Assembly (NCBI GenBank): GCA_029976025.1
Contig: JARKNX010000129.1
Coordinates: forward strand, 1-37,425
DNA: 37,425 nucleotides
Reading direction: 5' to 3'
Source of the DNA: Aggregatilineales bacterium
Lineage (GTDB): Bacteria; Chloroflexota; Anaerolineae; Aggregatilineales; Ch27
The notes beneath the pieces were generated by a model, which saw only the letters and a program-made list of their open reading frames with translations, did no database searches and was not told the DNA's origin. Shown in pieces: positions 1-8,483 of the stretch (positions within the stretch are counted from its first letter, which is position 1; every line of letters begins with the position of its first letter). A program made the position numbers and the translations under genes.

Positions 1-1205
<1,205 letters not shown>

Positions 1206-1307
1206 GATACCGCTGCTCCTTCCGCTGCGCCGCGCGCTTCTAGCGTAGCACGAGACCCGGCCACCGTCCAAAAACACAACGCGGGCGGACATCCCGCCGA
1301 CAGTAGC

Positions 1308-1335
1308 CTGACAATGCGGCATCTCATGCTAGAAT
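1308..1335 (+). promoter_or_regulatory. Sigma-70-like promoter with extended -10
   Basis: CTGACA at 1308-1313, a 16-base spacer, then TAGAAT at 1330-1335 preceded by TGC (extended -10). Initiation would fall near 1342. That lies downstream of the first possible start of the following ORF (1314) but upstream of the ATG at 1374, which supports the shorter protein. Confidence 0.6.
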
Positions 1336-1373
1336 CGCAGGTAACGAAACCCTATCGGGAGAAACGGCCCGCC

Positions 1374-2885
1374 ATGGAATGCCCACGCTGCGGAAGAGAC
1401 ACCTTTCACTTTGATCGGTCCATTGGCACGATGCGCTGTAAACACTGCGATTTCGTCCCGACAGCGCAGCCTTCGCCGCCTCCTGAGGCCGCCCCTCCCC
1501 GGGGCGCTCCCCCGTTGAAACCGGAACAGGCCGGCCGGCCTGTCGCGTTCAAGCCGCCGGGAGGGCTGAACATGGGCGATATCCCGGAGTATCTCGGCGA
1601 ATACGATCAGGTGCGGCTGCGCGGTCGCCTGCAGCAGGCGATGTATACCCTGTCCAGAGAGAATCGGGAAGAGTCGCGCCGGGCGCTGAAGGCGGTGCTG
1701 GAGATCAGCACTGACCACGCCGACACCTGGCTGTATCTGGCCACGCTGGCCGATACCGCGCAGGAGCAGCGTGAATGTCTGGAACATGTGCTGGCTTCGC
1801 AGCCGGGGCACCCGGTAGCTATGCGCGTCCTGGCGGAGCTGGACGGAGCCGTGCCGGTCAGCCCGGCGCCTCCCGTCAGGCAGATCAGGCTGGAAGAAGG
1901 TCAGGTCCCGGCGACGCGGCTGGTATGCCCCCAGTGCGGCGGGCGGCTGACCTACCACGAGGCAACCCGCGAGGTCACCTGCGCCTCCTGTGGCTATCGC
2001 GTAGTTGATGCGGATGATCTGAATCGCAGCGACCGTCACAAGACTATTCTGGAAGGCAACCTGCGCCGCAAGCAGCAGGGCAAGGTATGGGATATCGGGG
2101 AGCGCTGGCTGCGCTGTAACACCTGCGGGGCGATTACAACGCTGTCGCGCTCCACACTGACCAGCACCTGCCGCTTCTGCCAGTCACAGCATCTCGTGCA
2201 GGAGAGCGTCCATAACACCTTCGAGCAGCCAGACCTGATCGTGCCTTTCGCCCTGGATGAGCGCGAAGCGCAGGAAGCCGTGAATCGACATCTGCACAGC
2301 GGTATCCGGCGCCTGACTCGCCTGTTCGCTGACGCCGTCGTCCGGATCGATCTGCGGGGCGGCTATCTGCCTTTCTGGGTATTCGATGCCGACATGATAG
2401 TGAACTGGTCGTGGACCAACGCGCTCAGCCACGGGCAGCACCCGGTCCTGCTCAGCGATGTGCTCTTCCTGGCCGCCCCCACCCCGCCGGAAGAACTCGC
2501 CCAGAAGATCGAACCGTATAACCTGCGGAGCGGCGTCGATTACGATCCGCGTCTGCTGGCCGAATTCCCCGCCCAGCTTTACGGCACCGACGTCCCCGCC
2601 GCTTCCATCGAAATCCGGGGGCGTCTGGTCCACCTGGCGCAGCGGAAAGCCGAACCCGGCCTGCAGGTCAACCGGCCGCGCGGCATGTACAACGACGACG
2701 ATCCGGGCCGCCTGGAAATGAGCGCCTACACCCAGTTCATGACTTACCGGTTCGCCCTGCTGCCGGTCTGGGTGGGCCAGTTGATTGAAGAAGATGGGGA
2801 CGCCATCCAGGTCGTCGTGAACGGGCAGACAGGCAAGACGGCCCTGGGTAAACGGAAAAAGCCCGGCGGCTGGCAACCCGCATAA
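1374..2885 (+). CDS. Triple zinc-ribbon hypothetical protein
   Basis: Unknown function, 503 residues from the ATG at 1374. I chose this start because the promoter appears to fire downstream of the longer frame's start and because the first zinc ribbon begins right at the N-terminus. Three CxxC...CxxC ribbons are visible: C3/C6 with C22/C25, C185/C188 with C203/C206, and C248/C251 with C266/C269. A Pro-rich linker (about residues 32-60) follows the first, then a helical segment (about 75-160) that resembles a TPR-like repeat. The C-terminal half has the hydrophobic signature YLPFWVFDADM typical of large bacterial zinc-ribbon hypotheticals. No signal peptide or clear transmembrane helix. It converges with the AAA+ ATPase gene. 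The zinc ribbons are solid; the role is not known. Confidence 0.8.
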   Translation: MECPRCGRDTFHFDRSIGTMRCKHCDFVPTAQPSPPPEAAPPRGAPPLKPEQAGRPVAFKPPGGLNMGDIPEYLGEYDQVRLRGRLQQAMYTLSRENREESRRALKAVLEISTDHADTWLYLATLADTAQEQRECLEHVLASQPGHPVAMRVLAELDGAVPVSPAPPVRQIRLEEGQVPATRLVCPQCGGRLTYHEATREVTCASCGYRVVDADDLNRSDRHKTILEGNLRRKQQGKVWDIGERWLRCNTCGAITTLSRSTLTSTCRFCQSQHLVQESVHNTFEQPDLIVPFALDEREAQEAVNRHLHSGIRRLTRLFADAVVRIDLRGGYLPFWVFDADMIVNWSWTNALSHGQHPVLLSDVLFLAAPTPPEELAQKIEPYNLRSGVDYDPRLLAEFPAQLYGTDVPAASIEIRGRLVHLAQRKAEPGLQVNRPRGMYNDDDPGRLEMSAYTQFMTYRFALLPVWVGQLIEEDGDAIQVVVNGQTGKTALGKRKKPGGWQPA

Positions 2886-2892
2886 CAGACGA

Positions 2893-2919
2893 ACGGGAGG
2901 CCTCTCATCAGCCTCCCGT
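2893..2919. terminator. Hairpin between convergent genes
   Basis: A perfect 9-bp stem, ACGGGAGGC (2893-2901) with GCCTCCCGT (2911-2919), and a 9-base loop. It lies between the stop codons of the convergent zinc-ribbon and AAA+ genes. Neither side carries a strong T-run, so it may be a bidirectional terminator of modest strength or an mRNA 3'-end protector. Confidence 0.55.
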
Positions 2920-2927
2920 CATTCCGT

Positions 2928-4229
2928 CTATATGACGAAATAGTTGCGGCACGATTCGTCTATCAGCGCCGGCGTCAGGCGGCGCGGCTTGCCTTCGTAC
3001 TCGCAGATCGCCACGGCAATTTTCAGGATATCGCGGGGGTGTACCGCCTGCATCGGCCGGTTGGCGTTGCGATACCAGTTCTGCACCAGGTGGACAAAGG
3101 TATCCTTATCAAAGGGAACATCCAGCGCGGAGCACATCGCGGTGAATATCTGGTAGAACTGGCGATCGTCCGGACCGCTGACCTCCACCTTCATTTGAAT
3201 CCGGCGTAAGAAGGCGTCATCCACCAGATCGTTGGGGTCAAGGTTGGTGCTGAAGACCAGAAGCTGGCGGAACGGCACTTCCATCGTCTGGCCGGTGCGC
3301 AGCCGGAGGTAATCGATCCGCGATTCCAGCGGTACGATCCAGCGGTTGAGGAGCTGGCTGGGGCTGATCTGCTGGCGACCAAAGTCATCAATCAGGAACA
3401 TGCCGCCGTTGGCCTTCATCTGCAATGGCGCCTCGTAGTACTTGGCAATCTCGTCATAGCGCAGATCGAGGCCGTCCATCGTCAGCTCGCCGCCGACCGT
3501 CACTGCCGGCCGCTGGAACATCGCCCATCGTTTGTCCACGCCCAGATCGCCGCCGGTCCCGCTGCTCACCGGGATGAGCTTGTGGATCAGCGGATCGTAG
3601 ACGACGATGACCTGCCCGGCTACGGCCACAGCGAAGGGCAGCCAGATCGGATTCTCCCCGCCAATCAGATGCGCGATAACCTGAGCCAGGGTGGTCTTGC
3701 CGTTCCCCGGCGGCCCGTACAGAAACAGCGAGCGCCCGGAATTCACAGCGGGGCCGATCCGGCGGTGGAAATTATCCGGCAGGACAAGGTCCGCCAGCGC
3801 ATTCTGCACGATCTCCGGAGTCACCAGCTCGCGGTTTTCCGTTTGCAACTCGATAGCCAGGTTGTAACGCTCCAGCGAAACTGGCGCGGGACCTAAATAC
3901 TGGCTGCGCTCGAAGGCTTCTTTGGCGCGGACACGGCCCAGGTCGCTGAGCGAATACACGTAACTCATCCGGCCAACGGTCCCGGCAGAAGCGACTTCGA
4001 CAATATGCTCGCGCTGCATCTCCTCCAGCATGGAATCCAGCACCCGCGCATGGATCCGGATCACTTCGGCGGCGCGCCCCAGGCTGGCCTGTCCTTCGCT
4101 GTAGATCAGGCGCAGCAAGAGATCGCTGACCAGCGCCGGCGGAATACCGAGATCCTGGACAGTATGGGCCGCAGCCAGGACATCAGGTAGGGTTATCTCT
4201 CTGAGAACCACGTCAGTAGCGCCTCTCAC
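2928..4229 (-). CDS. AAA+ ATPase with N-terminal winged-helix region
   Basis: Predicted ATP-driven remodelling protein of 433 residues; the substrate is unknown. Residues about 12-105 look like one or two winged-helix modules. The AAA+ core has Walker A GPPGNGKT at 172-179, Walker B MFLIDD at 277-282, a sensor-1 Asn near 329 (FSTNLDP) and candidate arginine fingers at 342-343 (FLRR). A hydrophobic stretch follows Walker A (about 198-211). The start is GTG at 4229; GTG at 4211 is also possible, and neither has a strong ribosome site. It is a single gene with its own promoter, so the context does not reveal a partner. The ATPase assignment is firm, the biological role open. Confidence 0.85.
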   Translation of the reverse strand: MRGATDVVLREITLPDVLAAAHTVQDLGIPPALVSDLLLRLIYSEGQASLGRAAEVIRIHARVLDSMLEEMQREHIVEVASAGTVGRMSYVYSLSDLGRVRAKEAFERSQYLGPAPVSLERYNLAIELQTENRELVTPEIVQNALADLVLPDNFHRRIGPAVNSGRSLFLYGPPGNGKTTLAQVIAHLIGGENPIWLPFAVAVAGQVIVVYDPLIHKLIPVSSGTGGDLGVDKRWAMFQRPAVTVGGELTMDGLDLRYDEIAKYYEAPLQMKANGGMFLIDDFGRQQISPSQLLNRWIVPLESRIDYLRLRTGQTMEVPFRQLLVFSTNLDPNDLVDDAFLRRIQMKVEVSGPDDRQFYQIFTAMCSALDVPFDKDTFVHLVQNWYRNANRPMQAVHPRDILKIAVAICEYEGKPRRLTPALIDESCRNYFVI

Positions 4230-4265
4230 TCGCCTGCAATACAGTTGTACGGGAATGCTGTGTCC

Positions 4266-4293
4266 AGTGTAGACCTTTTTAGGGCTGTGACAA
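4266..4293 (-). promoter_or_regulatory. Sigma-70-like promoter for the AAA+ gene
   Basis: On the minus strand, TTGTCA (4293-4288) is separated by 16 bases from TACACT (4271-4266). This places initiation about 30 bases before the GTG at 4229. The matches are 5/6 at -35 and 4/6 at -10. Confidence 0.5.
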
Positions 4294-4443
4294 TCATCCC
4301 TCGGTCCCAGAGGCAGTAAATCGAACCATTTCCATACGTCTGCGCCTTCTGTGGGAGGCAGGCAGCGAAAAAGGACAGGGGGTGTCGCGCTCCGGCGGAC
4401 GGGATACGGCCGCCCTCATGCCCTGCCGCGCTCAATCACCATC

Positions 4444-4480
4444 TTTAATCCGGGCGGCTCCGGCAGTATAATCATGCCGG
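4444..4480 (+). promoter_or_regulatory. Sortase promoter with inverted repeat over the -10
   Basis: A consensus TATAAT at 4467-4472 has a weak TTTAAT 17 bases upstream (4444-4449). The -10 is centred in a perfect inverted repeat, CCGGCA (4460-4465) and TGCCGG (4475-4480), which could be a repressor site overlapping the core promoter. The sortase start is at 4511. Confidence 0.5.
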
Positions 4481-4510
4481 ACAGATTCTGCCCGCAGCGA
4501 GGAGGTCTTC

Positions 4511-5203
4511 ATGCGTTCGCCCTACCAGCGGCCCAATCGCCTGCATCTACGATGGTGGCAGCTCGCCCTGATGGCCCTGGGCGTGGTCCTGATCGTGCAG
4601 GGGTGGAATGCTCTGCGCCCGTCGGGCCGCCCGTCTGAAGAAGTGCCCCTGCCAGAACAGGCCGTCGCGCCAGATAACCCTGACGTCACACCGACCCTCC
4701 CGGATAACCTGACGCGGCGCGATGTGCTGCCGACGCCGACTGTGGACCCGAATGCTATCCCGCGCAGCATCACCTTCCCCGGCGCCCTGCTGACCTCGCG
4801 CGTCATCAACGCGGCGCGCACCGTCACCAGTTGGGAGACGCGCTATCTGGGCAGCTCCGTCGGCCATCTGGAAGGCACAAGCTGGATCGGCGGCTCCGGC
4901 GGTAATATCGTGATGGCCGGGCATGTCACAACGGAGCTGGGCGAGCCGGGGCCGTTCGCCTATCTGTTCGAAGCGCAAATCGGGGATGACGTGATTCTGA
5001 CCGATGGGAACACCCAGTATCACTACTACGTGGCGAGTATCGAGCGTGTCCCGCCAGACGCGATCGGGTATGTGGCTCAGGATGGCAGGCCCCGCCTGAC
5101 CCTCATCACTTGCGATGACTGGGACTACTCAGCCCAGCGGTATAACAGCCGCCTGGTGGTGGTTGCTGAGCCGGCGCCACCCGCCCAGGCTAGCGGATTG
5201 TAG
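4511..5203 (+). CDS. Sortase family transpeptidase
   Basis: Membrane-anchored cysteine transpeptidase of 230 residues. AGGAGG lies 6 bases before the ATG. Residues about 15-32 form one N-terminal transmembrane helix, followed by a Pro-rich stalk (about 40-85) and the sortase barrel. Catalytic residues are visible: His138 in VMAGHVT, Cys201 in TLITC and Arg214 (or Arg210) near the C-terminus. The TLITC motif and length fit the class D/E/F sortases rather than housekeeping class A; I cannot settle the class by eye. No LPXTG-type substrate is recognisable in the window, and the secreted repeat protein near 16 kb ends without a sorting signal. An inverted repeat over its promoter suggests regulated expression. 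Confidence 0.88.
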   Translation: MRSPYQRPNRLHLRWWQLALMALGVVLIVQGWNALRPSGRPSEEVPLPEQAVAPDNPDVTPTLPDNLTRRDVLPTPTVDPNAIPRSITFPGALLTSRVINAARTVTSWETRYLGSSVGHLEGTSWIGGSGGNIVMAGHVTTELGEPGPFAYLFEAQIGDDVILTDGNTQYHYYVASIERVPPDAIGYVAQDGRPRLTLITCDDWDYSAQRYNSRLVVVAEPAPPAQASGL

Positions 5204-5207
5204 CCGC

Positions 5208-5239
5208 AAAAAAACCGCCCCGCCGGGAGGGCGGGACGG
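5208..5239 (-). terminator. Rho-independent terminator of tRNA-Lys
   Basis: On the minus strand a 10-bp GC stem (one G-T wobble) with a 5-base loop is followed at once by seven T residues. It sits 9 bases beyond the tRNA 3' end. The T-run exists only on the minus strand, so it does not serve the sortase gene. Confidence 0.85.
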
Positions 5240-5247
5240 CCTGAAGA

Positions 5248-5319
5248 TGAGCGCGGAGGGATTCGAACCCCCAACCAAAGGCTTAAAAGGCCCCTGCTCT
5301 GCCATTGAGCTACGCGCCC
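5248..5319 (-). tRNA. tRNA-Lys(TTT)
   Basis: The minus strand folds into a full 72-base cloverleaf. The acceptor GGGCGCG pairs with CGCGCTC, the D arm begins TAGCTCAATGGCAGAGCA, the anticodon stem GGGGC/GCCTT encloses loop CTTTTAA with anticodon TTT, and the T arm contains the GGTTCGAATCC core. The discriminator base is A. CCA is not encoded. It is a single tRNA gene with its own promoter and terminator. Confidence 0.95.
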
Positions 5320-5330
5320 GCACGTCCCCG

Positions 5331-5339
5331 ATCATAGCA
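5331..5339 (-). promoter_or_regulatory. Extended -10 promoter of tRNA-Lys
   Basis: TGCTATGAT on the minus strand ends 11 bases before the mature tRNA 5' end. No convincing -35 hexamer is seen, in keeping with an extended -10 promoter. Confidence 0.6.
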
Positions 5340-5392
5340 TAAAGCGCGGGATTGGTACAGGGTTTTGAAAGTATTTCGCAGAACTCAAATCG

Positions 5393-5421
5393 TTGCATTC
5401 AATTTGGTTATGTTGCATAAT
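5393..5421 (+). promoter_or_regulatory. Probable promoter of the aldehyde dehydrogenase gene
   Basis: TTGCAT (5393-5398), a 17-base spacer and CATAAT (5416-5421). The -10 matches at 5 of 6 positions, the -35 only at 3. Initiation near 5428 would place the inverted repeat at 5453-5471 in the early transcript. A perfect TTGACA at 5451-5456 has no good -10 partner. Confidence 0.4.
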
Positions 5422-5452
5422 CTGTCCTGTGCGATTTGAGTGAGTGAGCGTT

Positions 5453-5471
5453 GACAGAACGGCGTTCTGTC
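5453..5471. promoter_or_regulatory. Perfect 8-bp inverted repeat, candidate operator
   Basis: GACAGAAC (5453-5460), a GGC spacer, then GTTCTGTC (5464-5471). The symmetry is perfect and typical of a dimeric regulator site. It lies just downstream of the likely promoter and 30 bases before the aldehyde dehydrogenase ATG. The half-site spacing of 3 differs from the 4-base spacing of Gram-positive LexA boxes. An RNA hairpin is the alternative reading. Confidence 0.5.
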
Positions 5472-5500
5472 CTGTAAGACCTACTAAGGAGAACTGCTTT

Positions 5501-7075
5501 ATGGCAAGACAGAAAATCACCTACACCACGCTCTCGGCCAGCAATGAAGAATTGCATGTGGAATTCGAGAAGGCAGTCGAACGCCTGACCGCTAATCTGG
5601 GCAAGACTTATCCGCAGTTTATCGGAGCGGAGAAACGCACAGGGCGCCCGACATTCGAGTCACGCAGCCCTATTGATACCGGCGTGCTGCTGGGGAACTT
5701 CCAGCGCGGCACGCGCGAAGATGCCCAGGATGCCATCGCGGCTGCCCGCGCCGCTTTCCCCGCCTGGAGCGCCGCGCCCTGGCAGGAGCGCTGCCGCATC
5801 CTCGGCCAGGTCGCCGAACTGATTAGCGAGCGCATCTTCGATCTGGCCGCGGTTATGGTTGTCGAGATGGGCAAGAGTCGCATCGAGGCGCTTGGCGAAG
5901 TCGAAGAAGCAGCCGACCTGATCCGCTGGAATATCCAGAAGATGCAGGAGCACAATGGCTTCGTCTATAAGATGGGCTCCTACGACCCGGCCAAAGATGA
6001 AAATACCAGCGTTCTGCGTCCCTTCGGCGTGTGGGCAGTCATCTCGCCTTTCAACTTCCCGATGGCGCTGGCCGTCAACCCGGCCGCCGCCGCTATGCTC
6101 ATGGGCAACACCGTCGTCTGGAAGTACGCCTCGGACACACCCCTGGTTGGCACCAAAGTGACCGAGATCTTCCTGGAGGCGGGTTTGCCGGCGGGCGTGC
6201 TCAACTATGTGACCGGCGGCGGTGGATCGGTCGGCGCCGAACTGATCGATAACCCCGGTGTAGATGGCATCACCTTCACTGGCAGCTACGACGTAGGCTA
6301 TAACCAGGTCTACAAGAAGTTCGCTCAGGGATGGCCCAAGCCTGTCATCGTGGAGATGGGCGGCAAGAATCCGGCCATTATCACGCCCAGCGCCGATCTG
6401 GACACCGCGGCGATGGGTGTCGTGCGGGCCGCCTTCGGCATGAACGGGCAGAAATGCTCGGCCTGCTCCCGCGTATATGTACACGAGGACATCAAGGAAG
6501 CCTTCATCGAGCGCCTGCTCGCCAAGACCGCGGAAGTCGTCAAAGTCGGCGATCCTCGCCAGCGCCAGGCATTCATGGGGCCAGTCGCCAACCGCAGCGC
6601 CTTCGACGATTATCAGCGCTTCGTCGCCAAAGCGCGTCAGGATGCAAAGATGCTCTACGGTGGGAACGTGCTTTCTGACGGAGACCTGGCTAACGGCTAC
6701 TTCGTAGAGCCGGCTATCTTCACTGATGTGCCGGAAGATCACGAGCTGGTCAAGAATGAGCTGTTCCTGCCCATCCTCTATGTCGGAACTTTCAAGACTC
6801 TGGAAGAGGCGCTGAACAAGGCTAACGATACGGTTTACGGCCTGACGGCGGGACTGTTCAGCCAGGATGAAGCCGAGATTCAGTACTTTTACGACAACAT
6901 TCAGGCGGGGACGATCTACGTCAACCGGGCCGCCGGCGCCACAACCGGCGCCTGGCCTGGCATCCAGACCTTCGGCGGCTGGAAGTCGAGCGGGTCCACC
7001 GGCAAGAATATCGGCGGCCCGCACACAATGCAGCTCTACGGACGCGAGCAAAGCCGGACTCGCATCATCGGGTAA
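5501..7075 (+). CDS. Aldehyde dehydrogenase, likely L-glutamate-gamma-semialdehyde (P5C) dehydrogenase
   Basis: NAD(P)-dependent oxidation of an aldehyde, most likely glutamate semialdehyde to glutamate in proline or arginine breakdown. It has 524 residues from the ATG at 5501, which is preceded by AAGGAG. Family residues are clear: Asn184 in SPFNFP, FTGS at 259-262, Glu285 in EMGGKNP, and the nucleophile Cys319 in GQKCSACSR. The EMGGKNP and GQKCSACSR pair is the signature I associate with RocA/PutA-type P5C dehydrogenases. Length also fits that family (about 515). It stands alone between its own promoter and a strong hairpin. A different semialdehyde substrate is possible, given the CoA-transferase and aminotransferase genes that follow. 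Confidence 0.88.
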   Translation: MARQKITYTTLSASNEELHVEFEKAVERLTANLGKTYPQFIGAEKRTGRPTFESRSPIDTGVLLGNFQRGTREDAQDAIAAARAAFPAWSAAPWQERCRILGQVAELISERIFDLAAVMVVEMGKSRIEALGEVEEAADLIRWNIQKMQEHNGFVYKMGSYDPAKDENTSVLRPFGVWAVISPFNFPMALAVNPAAAAMLMGNTVVWKYASDTPLVGTKVTEIFLEAGLPAGVLNYVTGGGGSVGAELIDNPGVDGITFTGSYDVGYNQVYKKFAQGWPKPVIVEMGGKNPAIITPSADLDTAAMGVVRAAFGMNGQKCSACSRVYVHEDIKEAFIERLLAKTAEVVKVGDPRQRQAFMGPVANRSAFDDYQRFVAKARQDAKMLYGGNVLSDGDLANGYFVEPAIFTDVPEDHELVKNELFLPILYVGTFKTLEEALNKANDTVYGLTAGLFSQDEAEIQYFYDNIQAGTIYVNRAAGATTGAWPGIQTFGGWKSSGSTGKNIGGPHTMQLYGREQSRTRIIG

Positions 7076-7100
7076 CAGCACCGGCAGAATTGCCAGATGC

Positions 7101-7137
7101 GGTGGGCCGGGCGGGCATCCCCGGCCCACCTGTTGAT
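7101..7137 (+). terminator. Terminator after aldehyde dehydrogenase
   Basis: An 11-bp perfect stem, GGTGGGCCGGG (7101-7111) and CCCGGCCCACC (7120-7130), with an 8-base loop, followed by the moderately T-rich TGTTGATT. It separates this gene from the CoA-transferase operon. Confidence 0.65.
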
Positions 7138-7207
7138 TCCCTGAAACGCCACATCACGATAAACTGATAGTCGTGCCGCTGCCTGTCCCGCAGGAGGATG
7201 TCCCCCT

Positions 7208-8125
7208 ATGAGCAAGATCATGACCATGCGCGAGGCCGTTCAGGAATTCGTGCCGGACGGCGTGACACTGGCTATTGAAGGCTTCACCGGCCTGATCTGT
7301 TTCGCCGCCGGGCACGAGATCATCCGCCAGGGCCGGCGCGATCTGACTCTATGCCGCCTGACACCGGACCTGCTGTACGATCAGATGGTAGCTGCTGGCG
7401 TGGCCCGCAAGCTCGTCTTCAGCTATCTGGGCAATCCGGGCGTCGGATCGCTTTATGCTATCCGCCGGGCGGTGGAAAAAGGCATCCCCCACCCGCTGGA
7501 AATCGAAGAATACACCCATTTCGGCATGATCGGGCGCTATATAGCCGGGGCGGCCCGGCTGCCATTCTTCCCCCTGCGCAGCCATTCTGGCAGCGACCTG
7601 CCAGCCCACAATTCGCGCCTCAAATGGGTCCAGAGTCCCTATGAGGATGGCGAGACAATCGCTGTCGTGCCGCCGCTGAACCCGGATGTGGCGATCATTC
7701 ACGCCCCGCGCTGCGATCAGCATGGCAACACTCAGCTCTGGGGCCTGCTCGGTATGCAGAAGGAAGCTGCTTTCGCCGCCGGCAAGGTCATCGTCGTGGT
7801 AGAAGAGATCGTGGACGATTCGGTAATTCGCTCCGACCCTAACCGCACGCTCCTGCCCGATCTGATTGTGGACGCCGTCGTTGTGGAACCGTTCGGGGCG
7901 CATCCCTCCTATGTTCAGGGATACTACGACCGCGACAACCCCTTCTATCTTGACTGGGGCGAGCGTTCCAGGGATGTAGAGCAGACCTCACAATGGCTGG
8001 ATGAATGGGTCTACAGCGTCCCCGATCGGGCGACGTACCTCAAGAAGCTGGGGGAGGAGACGCTGTCCAGGCTGCGCCCCGGTGAGGCGCTGTCACAGCC
8101 GGTTAACTACGGACAATACACCTGA
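7208..8125 (+). CDS. Family I CoA-transferase, subunit A (glutaconate CoA-transferase-like)
   Basis: Alpha subunit of a heterodimeric CoA-transferase that moves CoA between carboxylic acids. It has 305 residues, close to GctA of the glutaconate CoA-transferase group (about 320) and longer than the roughly 220-residue 3-oxoacid transferases. AGGAGG precedes the ATG. Family-like segments include GVTLAIEGFTG near the N-terminus and PDVAIIHAPRCDQHGN in the middle. The substrate cannot be read from sequence; glutaconate or 2-hydroxyglutarate, 3-oxoadipate and steroid-ring degradation intermediates (IpdA-like) are all in the broader family. The beta subunit lies downstream, separated by a small unknown gene, and the three are probably one operon. 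Confidence 0.82.
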   Translation: MSKIMTMREAVQEFVPDGVTLAIEGFTGLICFAAGHEIIRQGRRDLTLCRLTPDLLYDQMVAAGVARKLVFSYLGNPGVGSLYAIRRAVEKGIPHPLEIEEYTHFGMIGRYIAGAARLPFFPLRSHSGSDLPAHNSRLKWVQSPYEDGETIAVVPPLNPDVAIIHAPRCDQHGNTQLWGLLGMQKEAAFAAGKVIVVVEEIVDDSVIRSDPNRTLLPDLIVDAVVVEPFGAHPSYVQGYYDRDNPFYLDWGERSRDVEQTSQWLDEWVYSVPDRATYLKKLGEETLSRLRPGEALSQPVNYGQYT

Positions 8126-8141
8126 TTGTGGAGCAAGAAAC

Positions 8142-8432
8142 GTGACAACAGAACGGCAGCCTGTCTATTTTCACGGCGATCTGATTGGCTATATCGAGAA
8201 TCCCCGCCAGTACCCCGCTCTCTGGCGCGGCCTCTGGGTTCCGCTCGAGAGCGACGCTACACGCCTGTTCCGGCAGATGCTGGAGGAGGGCCAGCCGGTC
8301 TGGGTGGAGTTCGGGCACCGCGATCCCCTCGATATGGCCCAGGTCAAGACTCTGCCAGCTGCTGAAATTGAGCTTCTGCTGGATATTGACGATGCGCAGA
8401 CGCTGCTTCTCAACCCGTTTCAGGATAACTGA
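8142..8432 (+). CDS. Small unknown protein between CoA-transferase subunits
   Basis: 96 residues from the GTG at 8142, which has GGAG about 8 bases upstream. It starts 16 bases after the subunit A stop and ends 51 bases before the subunit B start, so it is almost certainly co-transcribed. The composition is normal for a folded globular protein: several aromatic residues near the N-terminus (VYFHGD, YPALWRGLW) and an acidic helical C-terminal half. No signal peptide, transmembrane helix or metal motif. I do not recognise the family. A longer frame opens at 8001, but it overlaps subunit A and its extra part is basic and low in complexity, so I reject that start. Confidence 0.65.
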   Translation: MTTERQPVYFHGDLIGYIENPRQYPALWRGLWVPLESDATRLFRQMLEEGQPVWVEFGHRDPLDMAQVKTLPAAEIELLLDIDDAQTLLLNPFQDN

Positions 8433-8483
8433 GCCGATCAAGCGGGGCCGCTTGAACCAGAGCAAACGGAAGGTTCTCAATTC

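Noticed and set aside
4226..4435. Minus-strand 69-residue frame before the AAA+ gene
   Set aside because: It overlaps the promoter and the opposing sortase leader and has no ribosome site or motif.
5453..5471. LexA box
   Set aside because: Half-sites GAAC and GTTC are separated by 3 bases rather than 4, so a LexA site is not supported.
5660..7129. Long minus-strand frame opposite the aldehyde dehydrogenase
   Set aside because: It mirrors the high-GC codon pattern of the real gene, has no motif and no ribosome site.
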